From: Novosphingobium sp. SG919
GTDB taxonomy: Bacteria; Pseudomonadota; Alphaproteobacteria; Sphingomonadales; Sphingomonadaceae
Direction: 5' to 3'
DNA length: 64,000 nt
Assembly (NCBI RefSeq): GCF_012932495.1
Contig: NZ_JABCNG010000004.1
Location: 186,001 to 250,000, forward strand
Under the pieces are notes generated by a model that worked only from the letters and a program-made list of their open reading frames with translations, made no database searches and was not told the DNA's origin. The position numbers were made by a program, and so were the translations under genes. Below, piece by piece: positions 34,517 through 42,702 of the stretch (positions are counted from its first letter, which is position 1; the number at the start of each line of letters is the position of its first letter).

Positions 34517-35439
34517 TGAAACACCCCCGCAATCACCTTGGCCACCAGATCGGGATCGAACGGGCGAAGGTCATCAATGGTTTCACCCACGCCGATGGCA
34601 TGGATCGGCAGGCCATATTGTTCGGCCGCCGCCACCAGCACGCCGCCGCGCGCGGTGCCATCGAGCTTGGTCATGATCAGGCCCGAAACGCCCGCCACAT
34701 CCTTGAAGATTTCAATCTGCTGAAGCGCGTTCTGCCCGTTGGTGGCATCGAGCACCAGCACCACGTCGTGCGGGGCTTCCGGGTTGAGGCGGCCGAGCAC
34801 GCGGCGGACCTTGGCCAGCTCGTCCATCAGTTCGCGCTTGTTGTGCAGGCGCCCGGCGGTGTCGACGATCAGCACGTCGGTGCCCCGGTCGGTGGCAGCC
34901 TTGACCGCATCGAACACGATCGAGGCCGGATCGCCCCCTTCCGGCCCGGTGACGATCGGCACGCCCAGCCGGTCTGCCCAGACTTTCAGCTGGCCGATGG
35001 CGGCGGCGCGGAATGTGTCGCCGGCCGCCAGCATCACCGAATAGTCGAGTTCCTGGAACAAGTGCGCCAGCTTGGCGATCGTGGTGGTCTTGCCCGAACC
35101 GTTGACGCCGATCACCAGGATTACCTGGGGGCGGGGGAAGGCAACGATATCGAGGGGCTTGGCCACCGGGCGCAGGATCGCGGCGATTTCCTCGGCCACG
35201 GCGGCGCGCAGGGCGGCATCGTCCAGCCCGCCATCGAACCGGGCGGCGGCCAGAGTCTTGCGGATGCGGGCCGCCGCGCGCGGGCCCAGGTCCGACATGA
35301 TCAGCGCATCCTCGATCTCGTCGAGCTGCGCATCGGTGAGGCGGGTGGCGCCACCCAGGCCCGCGAGGTTGCCGGCCAGCCGTTCCGACGTCTTGCGCAG
35401 CCCGCCTACCAGGCGTTCCGACCAGCTGTCGCTACTCAT
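34513..35439 (-). CDS. ftsY: Signal recognition particle receptor FtsY
   Basis: SRP receptor GTPase (308 residues) that docks ribosome-nascent chains at the membrane with Ffh, which is also encoded in this window. A short N domain is followed by the G domain with P-loop GVNGSGKTTT (111-120), DTFRAAA, DTAGRLHN and TKLDGTARGG. The long acidic A domain of E. coli FtsY is missing, as in many alphaproteobacteria. Overlaps of four bases with mtaB and yciB. Confidence 0.97.
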   Translation of the reverse strand: MSSDSWSERLVGGLRKTSERLAGNLAGLGGATRLTDAQLDEIEDALIMSDLGPRAAARIRKTLAAARFDGGLDDAALRAAVAEEIAAILRPVAKPLDIVAFPRPQVILVIGVNGSGKTTTIAKLAHLFQELDYSVMLAAGDTFRAAAIGQLKVWADRLGVPIVTGPEGGDPASIVFDAVKAATDRGTDVLIVDTAGRLHNKRELMDELAKVRRVLGRLNPEAPHDVVLVLDATNGQNALQQIEIFKDVAGVSGLIMTKLDGTARGGVLVAAAEQYGLPIHAIGVGETIDDLRPFDPDLVAKVIAGVFQ

Positions 35440-36629
35440 GCCAGCATTCCTTCTTCGATTCTTTCGGGTGTCAGCGTCACCAGGCTGCCAGGCGGCGTGC
35501 CGGCAGGCAGGCGATAGGGCGCGAAATCCGGGCCATGGCCGGTGCCGTCGCGTTCGGCAAGCACTTGTGCGGGGCGCCCGACCAGGCCTTGCAGCCAGGC
35601 CTGGCGCGCATGGGCGACCGCGGCGCGCAGTTGCGCGGCCCGCTCGCGCACCAGCGGTGGCGAGACCTGGGGCATGCGCGCGGCGGGCGTGCCGGGGCGG
35701 GGCGAATAGGGAAAGACGTGGCCGTGAACGATCTGCGCCTGTGTCACGATGGAGAGGTTGTCGGCATGCATCGCTTCGTCTTCGGTGGGAAAGCCGGCGA
35801 TCAGGTCTGCGCCGATGGCCATGTCCGGGCGGTGGCGCCGCAGCGTTTCCACCAGGTCCAGCGCCTGGGCGCGGGTATGGCGGCGCTTCATCCGCTTGAG
35901 CACCATGTCTGCCCCCGATTGCAGCGAGAGGTGCACATGCGGCATCACGCGCGGCTCATGGCACAGCAGATCGAGCAGCAGCGGATCGATCTCCACCCCA
36001 TCGACCGAGGACAGGCGCAGCCGGGGCAGGGCGGGGAAGGCGCGCAGGATCGCCGCGACCAGATCGCCCAGGCGCGCGGGGATCGGCAGGTCGGCGCCCC
36101 AGCTCGTCAGGTCCACGCCGGTCAGCACCACTTCGGCCACGCCATGGGCCAGGTGCCCGGCCACGGTCTCCAGCACTTGCGCGACAGGCGCAGAACGGCT
36201 GGCGCCGCGCCCGGCGGGAATGATGCAGAACGTACAGGCATGGTCGCAGCCGTTCTGCACCGCCACGAAAGCGCGGGTGTGGCGTTCCGATGGCGCCACG
36301 GGCAGCGCGGGGGCAGGGACCTGCCAGCGGGCGGGATCGAGCTTGGCAGTGTTTTCCACCACGCCGTCCACTTCGTCCATCGCGGCAAAACCGGCCGGGT
36401 CGATCGTCGCGGCGCAGCCTGTCACCAGCAGCCGCGCCTCGGGATGGTCGCGGCGCAGGCGGCGCACCGCGCGGCGCGACTGGCGCACGGCTTCGGCCGT
36501 GACGGCGCAGGAATTGACCACGACGGTGGGCGTTGCGGCGCTGGCCAGCAGGCCGCGAATCGCCTCGCTTTCCGAAAGGTTCATCCGGCAGCCGAGCGTG
36601 ACGACTTCGGGGGCGGCAGGCGCGGACAC
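35436..36629 (-). CDS. mtaB: tRNA t6A37 methylthiotransferase MtaB-like (radical SAM)
   Basis: Radical SAM methylthiotransferase that converts t6A37 to ms2t6A37 in tRNA. The N-terminal UPF0004 domain has the three auxiliary-cluster cysteines (Cys14, Cys41, Cys72), and the radical SAM site is CDHACTFC (Cys128, 132, 135). A C-terminal RNA-binding region follows. Length 397 residues. The GTG start at 36629 lies 8 bp after the dapF stop; the longer in-frame extension runs through dapF and is not used. MtaB rather than MiaB is inferred from TLGCRMN and VNSCAVT. Confidence 0.92.
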   Translation of the reverse strand: MSAPAAPEVVTLGCRMNLSESEAIRGLLASAATPTVVVNSCAVTAEAVRQSRRAVRRLRRDHPEARLLVTGCAATIDPAGFAAMDEVDGVVENTAKLDPARWQVPAPALPVAPSERHTRAFVAVQNGCDHACTFCIIPAGRGASRSAPVAQVLETVAGHLAHGVAEVVLTGVDLTSWGADLPIPARLGDLVAAILRAFPALPRLRLSSVDGVEIDPLLLDLLCHEPRVMPHVHLSLQSGADMVLKRMKRRHTRAQALDLVETLRRHRPDMAIGADLIAGFPTEDEAMHADNLSIVTQAQIVHGHVFPYSPRPGTPAARMPQVSPPLVRERAAQLRAAVAHARQAWLQGLVGRPAQVLAERDGTGHGPDFAPYRLPAGTPPGSLVTLTPERIEEGMLA

Positions 36630-36637
36630 GTCAGGTC

Positions 36638-37459
36638 TCAGAGCGGGTAGAGCGCGTCGTCGAAAGCGCCTTCGAAGCTGGTGGTGGCCGGGCCGGTCAT
36701 GGTGATGGAGCCGCCTTCGGGCCAATCGATGCGCAAGGCGCCACCCGGCAGCGTGACCGCCACGCTGCGGCCCACCAGCTTGCGCCGCATGGCGGCCACC
36801 GCCGTGGCGCAGGCGCCGGTGCCGCAGGCGCGGGTCAGCCCGGCGCCGCGTTCCCACACGCGCAGCGCGAGGTGATCGGGGCCGATCAGGCTCGCCACGT
36901 TGACATTGACGCGTTCGGGAAAGACCGGGTCATGCTCGATGATCGGGCCCAGGCGCGCCAGGTCCACCGCGCTTGCATCGGGCACGAAGAACACCGCATG
37001 GGGGTTGCCGACATTGACCGCAACCGGGTTTTCGAGCGCTTCCCAACCCAGCGGCATGGCCAGCGTGTCCATCGCATAGGCCAGGGGAATCGCGTCCCAG
37101 TCAAAGCGGGGGGCGCCCATGTCCACGGCGATGCCCGCATCGGTGGCCTGTGCTTCGATCAGGCCGCCGCCGGTTTCGATGCGCGTGCGGCCAGCGCGCT
37201 CGGCTCCCAGCAGCAGGCCCACGGCGCGGCTGGCATTGCCGCAGGCACCCACTTCGCTGCCATCGGGATTGAAAATGCGCATCTTCACGTCGGCCTGGGC
37301 AGAAGGCTCCAGCACGATCAACTGGTCGCAGCCGATGCCGGTGTGGCGGTCGGCCAGGCCGCGCGCGCGGGCGGGCGAAAGCGGCAGAGGCGTTTCGCGC
37401 GCGTCGATCACCACGAAATCGTTGCCCAGGCCGTGCATCTTGAGGAAGGGAATGCGCAT
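36638..37459 (-). CDS. dapF: Diaminopimelate epimerase
   Basis: Converts LL- to meso-diaminopimelate for lysine and peptidoglycan. Length 273 residues. The two catalytic cysteines lie in GACGNASR (Cys73) and ACGTGACA (Cys212), and the start MRIPFLKMHGLGNDFVVID is the family consensus. ATG 37459 is chosen on that basis. First gene of the operon with mtaB, ftsY and yciB; the gap to the upstream GGDEF-EAL gene is only 40 bp, so readthrough is possible. Confidence 0.97.
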   Translation of the reverse strand: MRIPFLKMHGLGNDFVVIDARETPLPLSPARARGLADRHTGIGCDQLIVLEPSAQADVKMRIFNPDGSEVGACGNASRAVGLLLGAERAGRTRIETGGGLIEAQATDAGIAVDMGAPRFDWDAIPLAYAMDTLAMPLGWEALENPVAVNVGNPHAVFFVPDASAVDLARLGPIIEHDPVFPERVNVNVASLIGPDHLALRVWERGAGLTRACGTGACATAVAAMRRKLVGRSVAVTLPGGALRIDWPEGGSITMTGPATTSFEGAFDDALYPL

Positions 37460-37499
37460 GGGGCGCGATCTAGGCGCCAACGGGCCTTGGCGCAATGGT

Positions 37500-39167
37500 T
37501 CAGCCGTTGGCGGCGCGATCCTGCGCGGGGGCGATGTCTGCCGTATCATGGCCGGTAACCAGCAGATCCTCGGCCGCCAGGGCCGTGCGCACGGTCTGCG
37601 CGTCCTGCGGCTGGCCATAGAGGAAGCCCTGGCCCTTGAACGAGCCAAGCTTGCGCAGTTCTTCGAGCACGCCTTCGCTTTCGATCCCTTCGGCCGTGAG
37701 CGGAAGGTCGAGCCCCTGGCCCAGCGACGTGATCGCGGCCACGATGGTTGCGCTGTCCTTGCAACGATCGAGCGTGGAGACGAAGCTGCGGTCGATCTTG
37801 ATGCGGTCGAACGGCAGCGAGCGCAATTGCGCGATCGAACTGTAGCCGGTGCCGAAATCGTCGAGGCTAAGGCGAATGCCCTGGTTCTTGAGGCTGGCCA
37901 CCAGCGAGCGGACCAGCGGCAGGTTTTCGTGCAGGCAGGTCTCGGTGATTTCCACGTCCAGCCGATGCGGCGGGAAATTCGCTTCTACCAGCAGCTTGAG
38001 CAGGCGCTGCGCGAACCATGGATCGCGCAGTTGCAGGGGCGAGACATTGACCGAAAGGGTGAGCGAGGCGTCCCAATCGCGCGCGTGGGCCAAGGCCTGG
38101 CGAATGAGCGATTCGGACAGTTCGGCAATCACGCCGATTTCCTCGGCCACGGGGATGAACACATCGGGCGCGATCAGCCCGTGGCGCGGCGATTGCCAGC
38201 GGGCGAGCATTTCGAAGCCGGTCAGGCGGCCGGTGTCGATATCGATCTGCTTTTCGTAATAGGGCACGAATTCGCCCCGCGCGATGCCCTCGCGAATGCC
38301 GCTTTCCAGTTCGGCGCGAAAGCGCAGTTCCTTTTCCATCGCCGGGTCGAACCAGCAGAACCGGTTCCGCCCGCTGCTTTTGGCCTGGTACATCGCCAGG
38401 TCGGCGTGGTGTTGCAGGCGCGCGGCCGCGATTGCATCGTCGGTGCCGGCAGGAATGGTGGCCCCGTCGCTGCGGGCAAGGCCGATCGAACCGGAAATCT
38501 CCACCTCGCACTCGGCCAGCACCACCGGCTCGGCCAGGGCGGCGTTGAGTTGCTCGGCAATCTGCTCCACCACGCCTGCGCGCGCCGGATCGAATCGCAT
38601 GGCGCAGGTGAATTCGTCGCCGCCGATACGGGCGATGATAGCGCCCGAGGGCAGGATCGCGCGCAGCCGGCTGGCCGTTGCCACCAGCACCGCGTCGCCC
38701 GTCTGGTGGCCATGCAGATCGTTGGCGCGCTTGAACTTGTCGAGATCGAGCATGAACAGCGCGACGGCATCGCCCTGGACGCGGGCCTCGTGCACCAGGG
38801 TCTCGATCGCGCTGTCCAGGCTGCGGCGGTTGAGGCAGCCCGTGAGCGGATCGGTGAAGGCCAGGGTGCGGGCGGTTTCTTCGGCGCGGCGGCGTTCGCG
38901 CACTTCGCCGGTCAGTTCGACATAGCGGCGCCAGCCGAAGATGATCAGCGCGATGTTGAGCAGCAAGGCATTGGCCAGGATCGAATCGACACTGGCGCCG
39001 CCGAACAGCACGTGGCGCACGGTGCTGGTCAGCACGGCCGAACCCGATCCGACGAACAGGATGATGGCGGCGGTGATGATGCCCAGGGCAACGATGTCGC
39101 GCTCGGCGCGGGCAATTCCGGGCTGCGGGGTTGCGGTCGTGCCGCTGTCGAGTGCCGCGCTTGCCAT
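37500..39167 (-). CDS. GGDEF-EAL domain protein (cyclic di-GMP turnover)
   Basis: A 555-residue membrane protein with two N-terminal helices (about 25-46 and 62-80), a GGDEF diguanylate cyclase domain with the intact signature GGDEF (182-186) and an EAL phosphodiesterase domain with an EML variant (319-321) and later motifs DDFGTGYSS and the KIDRSF segment. No RxxD inhibitory site lies just upstream of GGDEF. Both catalytic signatures look usable, so net activity cannot be told from sequence. It lies upstream of dapF on the same strand and is divergent from ffh. Confidence 0.93.
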   Translation of the reverse strand: MASAALDSGTTATPQPGIARAERDIVALGIITAAIILFVGSGSAVLTSTVRHVLFGGASVDSILANALLLNIALIIFGWRRYVELTGEVRERRRAEETARTLAFTDPLTGCLNRRSLDSAIETLVHEARVQGDAVALFMLDLDKFKRANDLHGHQTGDAVLVATASRLRAILPSGAIIARIGGDEFTCAMRFDPARAGVVEQIAEQLNAALAEPVVLAECEVEISGSIGLARSDGATIPAGTDDAIAAARLQHHADLAMYQAKSSGRNRFCWFDPAMEKELRFRAELESGIREGIARGEFVPYYEKQIDIDTGRLTGFEMLARWQSPRHGLIAPDVFIPVAEEIGVIAELSESLIRQALAHARDWDASLTLSVNVSPLQLRDPWFAQRLLKLLVEANFPPHRLDVEITETCLHENLPLVRSLVASLKNQGIRLSLDDFGTGYSSIAQLRSLPFDRIKIDRSFVSTLDRCKDSATIVAAITSLGQGLDLPLTAEGIESEGVLEELRKLGSFKGQGFLYGQPQDAQTVRTALAAEDLLVTGHDTADIAPAQDRAANG

Positions 39168-39476
39168 GCCGTTACCTGCCGTATTCCCCCGGGGCTGCCG
39201 ATGAAGCCCCCCATTGACCGATCCCGGGAATCTACGTGCGGCAGGTTGAAATATTGGTTAAGGTCTCGGCAGTGGCGCATTTGCGGGCGTTTGGGCCGGG
39301 CCGGGGTTGCAATCGGACGGGCGCGCGGGTAAGGGCGGCGCTCTGCAAGGGCCGGGAATCGCCGGCACTGATGCGGATTCGTTTTGTACGCCCCCTGATG
39401 GATGGCGCACGCTGGTCGGCGAGGTTTCGCCCACCGGCGTTTTTCGCGTTATCGGCTGGTGGCGTGCGGCTTGGCA
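39168..39476. promoter_or_regulatory. Divergent intergenic region GGDEF-EAL / ffh
   Basis: A 309-bp gap holding no supported gene. It must carry promoters for both directions, but I see no convincing -35/-10 pairs. A short AT-richer stretch around 39245-39265 is a candidate. No 4.5S RNA-like sequence is recognisable upstream of ffh. Confidence 0.4.
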
Positions 39477-40985
39477 ATGGAGCAGCGCGTGTTCGACAGT
39501 CTTTCCGACCGGCTTGGCGGCGTATTCGACCGCCTGCGCGGACGCGGCGCGCTTTCCGAAGACGATGTGCGTGGCGCGATGCGCGAAGTGCGCATTGCCC
39601 TGCTGGAGGCCGACGTGGCCCTGCCGGTGGTGCGCCGCTTCGTCGACCGCGTCACCGAAGAGGCCGTGGGCCAGTCGGTGCTCAAGTCGGTCACGCCTGG
39701 CCAGCAGGTCGTCAAGATCGTCAACGATGCCCTGGTCGAGATGCTGGGCAGCGAGGCGGCCGATCTCGATCTGGCGGCCACACCGCCGGTGGTGATCATG
39801 ATGGTCGGTCTGCAGGGTTCGGGCAAGACCACCAGCACCGCCAAGATCGGCAAGCTGATCAAGGAAAAGCGCGGCAAGAAGGTGCTGATGGCGTCGCTCG
39901 ACGTCAATCGCCCGGCCGCGCAGGAACAGTTGAAGGTGTTGGGCGAGCAGGCCGGGGTGGCCACGCTGCCGATCGTGCCGGGCCAGTCGCCGGTGGAAAT
40001 CGCCACCCGCGCGATGAACGCGGCCAAGCTCCAGGCCGTGGACGTGCTGCTGCTCGACACCGCCGGGCGCCTCCACGTCGATGCCGCGCTGATGGACGAG
40101 ATGAAGGCCGTGGCCGCCGTCTCCACCCCGCGCGAAACGCTGCTGGTGGTCGATTCGCTGACCGGCCAGGACGCGGTCAACGTCGCCCAGGCCTTTGCCG
40201 GCGAAGTGGACCTGACTGGCGTGGTGCTCACCCGCATGGACGGCGATGCACGCGGTGGCGCGGCGCTGTCGATGCGCGCCGTCACCGGCAAGCCGATCAA
40301 GTTTGCCGCGACGGGTGAAAAGCTCGACGCGATCGAGCAGTTCCAGCCCGAACGCGTGGCCGGCCGCATCCTGGGCATGGGCGATATCGTCTCGATCGTC
40401 GAAAAGGCGGCCGCGACGATCAAGCAGGACGAAGCCGAACGGCTCGCCGCGCGCATGGCCAAGGGCCAGTTCGACATGAACGACCTGCGCAGCCAGTTGC
40501 AGCAGATGCAGCGCATGGGCGGCCTGGGTGCGCTCGCGGGGCTGATGCCGGGCATGAAGAAGGCCAAGGCGGCGATGGCCCAGTCCGGCATGGACGACAA
40601 GGTTCTGCTGCACATGGACGCGATCATCGGCTCGATGACGGTCAAGGAACGCGCCAAGCCCGAATTGCTCAATGCCAAGCGCAAGATCCGCGTGGCCAAG
40701 GGTTCGGGCACCACGGTGCAGGACGTCAACAAGCTTCTGAAGATGCACATGGAAATGGCCAAGGCCATGAAGCAGATCAAGAAGATGGGCGGCCTCAAGG
40801 GGCTGGGCGCGCTGTTCGGCAAGGGTGGCCTGGGCGCCGCCATGCCGGGGCTGGACCAGCAGGGCGGCGGCATCGGCGGTCTGGGTGGCGGCATGGGTGG
40901 CATGGGCGGCGGCCTTGGTGGCCTGCCCGGCCTTGGCAGCGGCGGATTGCCCGCCAACCTGGGTGACCTGCTCAAGAAGAAATGA
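39477..40985 (+). CDS. ffh: Signal recognition particle protein Ffh
   Basis: SRP54 homologue that binds signal sequences and 4.5S RNA. N domain, G domain with P-loop GLQGSGKTT (111-119), DVNRPAA, DTAGRLH and TRMDGDARGG, and a methionine-rich M domain (about 310-440, e.g. LQQMQRMGGLGALAGLMPGM). ATG 39477 gives the standard start MEQRVFDSLSDRL. After the M domain there is an unusual Gly/Met-rich tail (about 455-500). Length 502 residues. Followed by rpsP after 38 bp, the conserved ffh-rpsP order. Confidence 0.97.
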   Translation: MEQRVFDSLSDRLGGVFDRLRGRGALSEDDVRGAMREVRIALLEADVALPVVRRFVDRVTEEAVGQSVLKSVTPGQQVVKIVNDALVEMLGSEAADLDLAATPPVVIMMVGLQGSGKTTSTAKIGKLIKEKRGKKVLMASLDVNRPAAQEQLKVLGEQAGVATLPIVPGQSPVEIATRAMNAAKLQAVDVLLLDTAGRLHVDAALMDEMKAVAAVSTPRETLLVVDSLTGQDAVNVAQAFAGEVDLTGVVLTRMDGDARGGAALSMRAVTGKPIKFAATGEKLDAIEQFQPERVAGRILGMGDIVSIVEKAAATIKQDEAERLAARMAKGQFDMNDLRSQLQQMQRMGGLGALAGLMPGMKKAKAAMAQSGMDDKVLLHMDAIIGSMTVKERAKPELLNAKRKIRVAKGSGTTVQDVNKLLKMHMEMAKAMKQIKKMGGLKGLGALFGKGGLGAAMPGLDQQGGGIGGLGGGMGGMGGGLGGLPGLGSGGLPANLGDLLKKK

Positions 40986-41023
40986 TTTTTCCGTTATTTT
41001 CAGTTTAGTCGAAAGGTAGTCGA

Positions 41024-41416
41024 ATGTCTGTTTCTCTGCGTCTGTCGCGTGGCGGTTCCAAGAAGCGCCCCTATTACAAGATCGTTGCGTCGAACAGCCG
41101 CGCCCCGCGCGATGGCAAGTATCTGGAGCAGGTGGGCACCTACAACCCGCTGCTCGCCAAGGACGCTGCTGATCGCGTGCGCCTGGTCGAAGACCGCGTG
41201 CGTTACTGGCTTGGCGTTGGCGCCCAGCCGACCGACCGCGTTGCCCGCCTGCTCGACAAGGCCGGCATCAAGGAACGCACCCCCACCAACAACCCCAAGG
41301 CTGGCGAACCCGGCAAGAAGGCCAAGGAACGCGCCGAAGACAAGGCTGAAAAGGCCGCTGCTGCTGCTGAAGCCGCGGCTGCTGCCAACGCGCCTGCCGA
41401 ATCCGCCGAAGCCTGA
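41024..41416 (+). CDS. rpsP: 30S ribosomal protein S16 (bS16)
   Basis: Small-subunit protein with consensus start SLRLSRGGSKKRPYYKIV and EQVGTYNP. The core is about 85 residues, extended by a Lys/Glu/Ala-rich tail to 130 residues, common in alphaproteobacteria. GAAAGGTAG precedes the ATG. First gene of the rpsP-rimM-trmD-rplS operon. Confidence 0.97.
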   Translation: MSVSLRLSRGGSKKRPYYKIVASNSRAPRDGKYLEQVGTYNPLLAKDAADRVRLVEDRVRYWLGVGAQPTDRVARLLDKAGIKERTPTNNPKAGEPGKKAKERAEDKAEKAAAAAEAAAAANAPAESAEA

Positions 41417-41431
41417 GGCGATTAGAGCGGC

Positions 41432-41920
41432 ATGACGCACGATCGACCGGTCACGCTGGCGGCCATCGCCGGCGCCCATGGCGTGGCCGGCGAAGTGCGC
41501 CTCAAGCTGTTTGGAGAAGGCGTGGCGGCGTTGAAGGCCTACAAGGCGTTCAACGGCGGCACCCTGACCCTGGAAAAGCTGCGTGACGACGGCAAGGGCG
41601 GGGCGATTGCCCGCTTTGCCGAAGTGACCACGCGCAACGCGGCGGAAGCCTTGCGCAGCACGGCGCTGACCGTGCCGCGCTCGGCCCTGCCGCCACTCGC
41701 CGATGGCGAGTATTACCACGCCGACCTGATCGGCCTGCCCGCCCATTCCACCGACGGCACCGTGCTCGGCACTTGCGTGGGCGTGGACAATTACGGCGCG
41801 GGCGACGTGCTCGATATCGAGCGACCCGATGGCAAGCGCTTCATGGTGCCCATGCGGGCGGAAGCGGTTCCGGAATGGAGCCAGGAGCGCCTGTTGATTG
41901 ACGCGCTTTACGCGGAATAG
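41432..41920 (+). CDS. rimM: Ribosome maturation factor RimM
   Basis: 16S rRNA processing factor that binds S19 during 30S head maturation. The 162-residue protein has an N-terminal RimM domain (AAIAGAHGVAGEVRLK) and a C-terminal PRC-barrel domain (GEYYHADLIGL and FMVPMRAEAVPE). It starts 16 bp after rpsP. Its stop codon overlaps the first GTATATAC palindrome of the toxin-antitoxin operator, so the inserted module begins exactly at the end of rimM. Confidence 0.95.
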   Translation: MTHDRPVTLAAIAGAHGVAGEVRLKLFGEGVAALKAYKAFNGGTLTLEKLRDDGKGGAIARFAEVTTRNAAEALRSTALTVPRSALPPLADGEYYHADLIGLPAHSTDGTVLGTCVGVDNYGAGDVLDIERPDGKRFMVPMRAEAVPEWSQERLLIDALYAE

Positions 41921-41940
41921 TATATACGCTCTGTATATAC
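41920..41940 (+). promoter_or_regulatory. Paired GTATATAC palindromes, probable antitoxin operator
   Basis: Two copies of the 8-bp palindrome GTATATAC (41920-41927 and 41933-41940), centre-to-centre 13 bp, immediately upstream of the AbrB-type antitoxin ribosome site AGGAG. This is the expected form of a toxin-antitoxin autoregulation site; a -10-like TATATAC is included. Binding is inferred. Confidence 0.65.
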
Positions 41941-41952
41941 AGGAGCGTGCTA

Positions 41953-42231
41953 GTGACCGAGCAATTCAAAGCCAAGAGCTTCATGTCCGGCAATTCGGTT
42001 GCGCTGCGCCTGCCCAAGGGGCTTGGCGTCGATCCTGGCATCGACTGGACCGTGGAATGGCGGGGCGACGCCTTGGTTTTTCACGCCAAGGATCGGCCTA
42101 AGCGCAAGTTCAATATCGACAAGGTCTGGGGCATTGGCGCCGGCCTGGGCCTGGAATTGCGCAAGCCGGAGGATCGGGTGTTCGAACCGAGCCGGCGTGT
42201 GTGGGATGACATGCCCGACGAACAGGCATGA
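41953..42231 (+). CDS. vapB: AbrB/SpoVT-type antitoxin (VapB-like)
   Basis: A 92-residue antitoxin candidate. The N-terminus reads FKAKSFMSGNSVALRLPKGL, the swapped-hairpin AbrB/MazE DNA-binding pattern, and the acidic C-terminus (RRVWDDMPDEQA) is suited to mask the toxin. GTG 41953 is favoured over GTG 41947 because AGGAG ends seven bases before it. It overlaps the PIN-domain toxin gene by four bases (ATGA). It lies between rimM and trmD, an operon that is usually uninterrupted. Confidence 0.85.
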   Translation: MTEQFKAKSFMSGNSVALRLPKGLGVDPGIDWTVEWRGDALVFHAKDRPKRKFNIDKVWGIGAGLGLELRKPEDRVFEPSRRVWDDMPDEQA

Positions 42232-42602
42232 AGTATCTGCTCGATACCAATGCCATCATCGTCGCGCTTGAGGCGCGCAGCGAGATGTTGCGTGCTCGCC
42301 TTGCCGAATGCGAGGAGGGCGATCTTGCCACATCGGCCATTGTCCACGCGGAAATCCTGCTGGGCATTGAAGCGGGCAAGCCGCCGTTGCGCGAGGTATT
42401 GGCCATCTTCTCGGAAGAAGTGCCAGTCTTGGCCTTCGATGCGGCCGCTGCTGAAGCCTATACCCGCGTTCCGTTCCGGCGCGGGAGTTTCGATCGCCTG
42501 ATTGCGGCCCATGCACTGGCGCTCGATCTGGTGCTGGTCACTGACAACGTGGCCGACTATGCCGACGTGCCGGGGCTAAAGGTCGAGAACTGGGTGCGAT
42601 AA
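42228..42602 (+). CDS. vapC: PIN-domain ribonuclease toxin (VapC-like)
   Basis: A 124-residue PIN-domain endoribonuclease. The acidic magnesium site is complete: Asp6 (YLLDTN), Glu42 (HAEILLGI), Asp89 (SFDRLIAAHA) and Asp106 (LVTDN). VapC toxins cleave tRNA or rRNA loops and are neutralised by the cognate VapB. All catalytic residues are intact, so the toxin should be active. The gene ends 36 bp before a palindromic repeat that occupies the trmD leader. Confidence 0.93.
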   Translation: MKYLLDTNAIIVALEARSEMLRARLAECEEGDLATSAIVHAEILLGIEAGKPPLREVLAIFSEEVPVLAFDAAAAEAYTRVPFRRGSFDRLIAAHALALDLVLVTDNVADYADVPGLKVENWVR

Positions 42603-42638
42603 GGCACGGTTGCCAAGGCCGCTTGGCCACGCCAAGGC

Positions 42639-42684
42639 CCCTCCACCAGCCTGCGGCTGGTCCCCCTCCCCGTGCCGGGGAGGA
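42639..42684 (+). repeat. Palindromic repeat unit C in trmD leader
   Basis: A 46-bp GC-rich unit made of two small stem-loops (ACCAGC-CTGCG-GCTGGT and CCTCCCCG/CGGGGAGG-type arms). It is identical over 46 bases to unit B inside trmD, exactly 400 bp downstream, and is in the same orientation. It lies between the vapC stop and the trmD ribosome site and could affect trmD translation. Confidence 0.9.
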
Positions 42685-42702
42685 TCGAGCAGGACTTTTT
42701 GC

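Noticed and set aside
37119..39332. Long plus-strand frame opposite the GGDEF-EAL gene
   Set aside because: Shadow of the real minus-strand gene; the composition is typical of antisense frames and it has no motif.
39168..39476. Possible 4.5S SRP RNA gene upstream of ffh
   Set aside because: No GGAAG-tetraloop type stem or conserved SRP RNA core could be found.
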